A DNA stretch of 7,758 nucleotides from Clostridium sp. CAG:1013. GTDB taxonomy: Bacteria > Bacillota > Clostridia > Oscillospirales > Acutalibacteraceae. Below, piece after piece: positions 5,721 through 7,758 of the stretch. The position numbers and the translations under genes were made by a program. A model generated the notes under the pieces. That model did not search any database. It was given only the letters and a program-made list of their open reading frames with translations, and was not told the DNA's origin. The first letter of the stretch is position 1, and each line of letters starts with the position of its first letter. The DNA lies in the NCBI GenBank assembly GCA_000432995.1, contig HF972581.1, positions 1 through 7,758 of the forward strand. The letters are read 5' to 3'.

Positions 5721-6806
5721 ATGAGCGAACATGATCAGATCGGCGTTTTCCCAGCACCGTTGGTGCACGGCGGGGATTGGGCCGGGTATTCGGAGGAATA
5801 CGGCGGAGAGCCTCTGGATTTTTCTGCCAATGTCAGTCCCTTAGGAGTGCCGTTAGGAGTGAAGCGGGCCATTGCCGCCGCTGCGGAAAGTGCCGACCGG
5901 TACCCGGACCCTCTCTGCCGTTCTCTTTGCCGGAAGCTGGCGGAGCATGAGCAGGTGCCCCAGGAGTATGTGCTTTGCGGAAACGGGGCGGCAGATCTGA
6001 TCTTCCGGGCGGTGATGGCCAGGAAGCCGAAAAAAGCTCTGATCACAGCGCCCGCCTTCGCCGAGTATGAGGCCGCTTTGACAGCTTGTGACTGTGAGAC
6101 GACATACTATTTTTTGCGGGAGGAAAACGACTTCCACTTGGACCAGGGCTTTTTGGAGGCCATTGTTCCCGGTGTGGACATGGTGTTTCTCTGCGAGCCT
6201 AATAACCCCACCGGTGTTTCTTCTCCTCGGGAATTTCTGCTGTCAGTGGTGGAACAGTGCGCCCGCTGCGGGGCCTTGCTCATGCTGGACGAGTGTTTCG
6301 GGGATTTTTTAGAGGAGCCGGCTCACCACACGTTAAAAGGTGTTCTTGGAAAGTACCCTGGTGTGGTGATCTTAAAGGCTTTCACGAAACTCTATGCCAT
6401 GGCGGGGGTGCGGCTGGGATACGCTCTGTGCGCCGATGGCAGGCTGGTGGAAGAAATGCGGCAGGCGGGACAGCCCTGGGCGGTGTCCTCTCTGGCTCAG
6501 GCTGCGGGAGAAGCCGCCCTGGAGGAAAGAGAATATGTGGAACAGGTGCGGCGGATGGTAGCTGAGGAACGTCCCTGGTTGGCACAGCAGCTGACGAACC
6601 TTGGAATGAGAGTGGTGCCCGGGGAGGCAAACTATCTGCTGTTCCAGTGTGGGAAGCCCTTGATCCAGCCTTTGCGGGAACGGGGAATCCTGCTGCGAAG
6701 CTGCGGCAATTACCATGGACTGGACGAAAGCTGGTACCGCACCGCTGTGCGTACCCATGAAGAAAATGTCCGCCTGATACAGGCACTGAGCGAGGTGGTA
6801 CGATGA
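5721..6806 (+). CDS. cobD: L-threonine-O-3-phosphate decarboxylase CobD (PLP enzyme)
   Basis: This fold-type I PLP enzyme decarboxylates L-threonine phosphate to (R)-1-amino-2-propanol O-2-phosphate, the linker attached by CbiB. The 361-residue protein shows VHGGDW (15-20) and DFSANVSPLG (33-42) at the N-terminus. GNGAADLIF (87-95) helps bind the cofactor phosphate, EPNNPTG (159-165) holds the conserved Asn, and DECFGDF (190-196) holds the Asp that contacts the pyridine nitrogen. FTKLYAMAGVRLGY has Lys223 as the Schiff-base lysine. RTAVRTHEEN near the C-terminus is the substrate-carboxylate arginine region. Histidinol-phosphate aminotransferase is the main look-alike; the HGG/DFSAN start and the location between cbiB and cobQ favour CobD. 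The gene starts 41 bases after cbiB and overlaps cobQ by 4 bases. A threonine kinase to supply its substrate is not visible in the window. Confidence 0.94.
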   Translation: MSEHDQIGVFPAPLVHGGDWAGYSEEYGGEPLDFSANVSPLGVPLGVKRAIAAAAESADRYPDPLCRSLCRKLAEHEQVPQEYVLCGNGAADLIFRAVMARKPKKALITAPAFAEYEAALTACDCETTYYFLREENDFHLDQGFLEAIVPGVDMVFLCEPNNPTGVSSPREFLLSVVEQCARCGALLMLDECFGDFLEEPAHHTLKGVLGKYPGVVILKAFTKLYAMAGVRLGYALCADGRLVEEMRQAGQPWAVSSLAQAAGEAALEEREYVEQVRRMVAEERPWLAQQLTNLGMRVVPGEANYLLFQCGKPLIQPLRERGILLRSCGNYHGLDESWYRTAVRTHEENVRLIQALSEVVR

Positions 6807-7758
6807 AACAGGCAAAATGCATTATGGTGCAGGGCACCATGTCTGGCGCGGGGAAAAGTCTTTTGTGCGCGGGACTGTGCAGGATCTTTGCCCAGGACGG
6901 GTGGAAAATCGCTCCGTTTAAAAGCCAGAACATGGCCCTGAATAGCTACGTCACCCGGGATGGCCTGGAAATGGGCCGGGCCCAGGTGGTCCAGGCCCAG
7001 GCGGCGGGCAAGGAACCGGATGTGCGCATGAATCCCATCCTGCTGAAACCCTCCAGCGACATAGGGAGTCAAGTTATCGTCAATGGGGAGGTCCTGGGAC
7101 AGATGAGCGCTGCCCAGTATTTTCGCAGCAAGCGGCAGCTGATCCCGGATATCCTGAAAGCCTACAACAGCTTAGCCGCGGAGAACGACGTGATCGTTAT
7201 TGAAGGTGCGGGAAGCCCGGCGGAGATCAACCTGCGCGCAGATGACATTGTGAACATGGGCCTAGCGGAGCTGGTGGACGCCCCGGTGCTGCTGGCAGGG
7301 GACATCGACCGGGGTGGAGTTTTTGCTCAGCTTTACGGCACCGTGGCTTTGCTGGAAGAGCGGGAACGGGCCCGCATCGGAGGACTTATCATCAACAAGT
7401 TCCGGGGAGATGAAGCGATCCTGCGGCCGGGACTTTCCATGCTGGAAGCGAAAACCGGGATCCCTGTGCTGGGGGTGGTACCTTACCTCCAGGTCCACGT
7501 AGACGACGAGGACTCCTTGGCCCCTTGCCTGGAGAACCAGGGCGGAAAAAAGCCTCTAGATATTGCAGTTATCCGCCTTCCCCGCATCTCCAATTTCACC
7601 GATTTCTCTCTGCTTGACGAGCATCCCGCTATGGGTGTGCGGTATGTGCAGAGCCCCCGGGAGCTGGGATCCCCTGACCTGGTGATCCTTCCCGGCACCA
7701 AGAGTACCCTTTCCGATCTTTTGTGGCTGCGGCAAAGCGGCTTGGAAGCGGCGGTGAC
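6803..7758 (+). CDS. cobQ: Cobyric acid synthase CobQ/CbiP (3' end missing)
   Basis: This enzyme performs the four remaining glutamine-dependent amidations (b, d, e, g side chains) of adenosylcobyrinate a,c-diamide, giving adenosylcobyric acid. The frame is open from ATG 6803 to the right edge: 318 codons of a protein usually near 500. The ATPase domain has GTMSGAGKS (11-19), KSQNMALNSYVT (40-51), IEGAGSPAEINL (133-144), GDIDRGGVF (166-174) and NKFRGD (198-203). The linker into the amidotransferase domain shows RISNFTDFSLL (261-271) and LPGTKST (296-302). The catalytic cysteine and histidine of the glutaminase half lie beyond the window, so completeness cannot be judged. GAGGTGG at 6792-6798 may serve as ribosome binding site, and the start overlaps the cobD stop by 4 bases. 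It is a paralogue of CbiA, and together they account for all six side-chain amidations. Confidence 0.96.
   Translation, partial: MKQAKCIMVQGTMSGAGKSLLCAGLCRIFAQDGWKIAPFKSQNMALNSYVTRDGLEMGRAQVVQAQAAGKEPDVRMNPILLKPSSDIGSQVIVNGEVLGQMSAAQYFRSKRQLIPDILKAYNSLAAENDVIVIEGAGSPAEINLRADDIVNMGLAELVDAPVLLAGDIDRGGVFAQLYGTVALLEERERARIGGLIINKFRGDEAILRPGLSMLEAKTGIPVLGVVPYLQVHVDDEDSLAPCLENQGGKKPLDIAVIRLPRISNFTDFSLLDEHPAMGVRYVQSPRELGSPDLVILPGTKSTLSDLLWLRQSGLEAAV

Noticed and set aside
5841..5861. Nine-base direct repeat TTAGGAGTG twice, 12 bases apart, within cobD
   Set aside because: It encodes Leu-Gly-Val twice in the conserved N-terminal region of CobD, where a similar Leu-Gly-x-Pro-x-Gly-Val pattern is usual; no further copies were seen.
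6382..6933. A 183-codon minus-strand open frame opposite the cobD end and cobQ start
   Set aside because: It is antisense to conserved cobD and cobQ motifs and rich in Pro/Arg/Ser, as expected for a shadow of GC-rich codons.

Overview
The window is a single, tightly packed plus-strand block of cobalamin (vitamin B12) genes: nine protein genes, the first cut by the left edge and the last by the right edge. The order is cbiA - cobT - cobU - cobS - small cobU-like gene - cobC - cbiB - cobD - cobQ. No non-coding stretch exceeds 41 bases. I see no tRNA, rRNA, riboswitch, CRISPR array, insertion sequence or convincing promoter. A cobalamin riboswitch, if the operon has one, must lie upstream of the window.

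The organism is most likely a Gram-positive anaerobe of the Clostridia, possibly the Oscillospiraceae/Ruminococcaceae. This is inferred from the purine-rich Shine-Dalgarno sequences before most starts, a moderately high GC content by eye, the Clostridia-like wording of the CobS, CobT and CobD motifs, and the use of CbiA/CbiB-type enzymes of the anaerobic route. No marker gene fixes the taxonomy.

Layout: 1-1323 is CbiA, which amidates the a and c side chains of cobyrinate. A 41-base spacer with a small hairpin follows. From 1365 to 4702 comes the nucleotide-loop set: CobT (activates the lower base), CobU (kinase/guanylyltransferase), CobS (joins the halves in the membrane), a 112-residue CobU-like protein, and the CobC phosphatase. 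From 4699 to 6806 come CbiB and CobD, which make and attach the aminopropanol arm. From 6803 to the edge is CobQ, which performs the four remaining amidations. Together they cover cobyrinate to cobalamin, except for cob(I)yrinate adenosylation and synthesis of threonine phosphate, whose genes are not visible here.

Five of the eight junctions are 4-base ATGA/GTGA-type overlaps or a 1-base TGATG overlap, and the cobS/small-cobU junction is a 13-base overlap. This suggests one polycistronic message with coupled translation. The pathway is well known. The part that most deserves a second look is the small second CobU-like protein: it keeps the C-terminal CobU signature that the full-length CobU has lost, but lacks the guanylylated-histidine region and has a degenerate P-loop.
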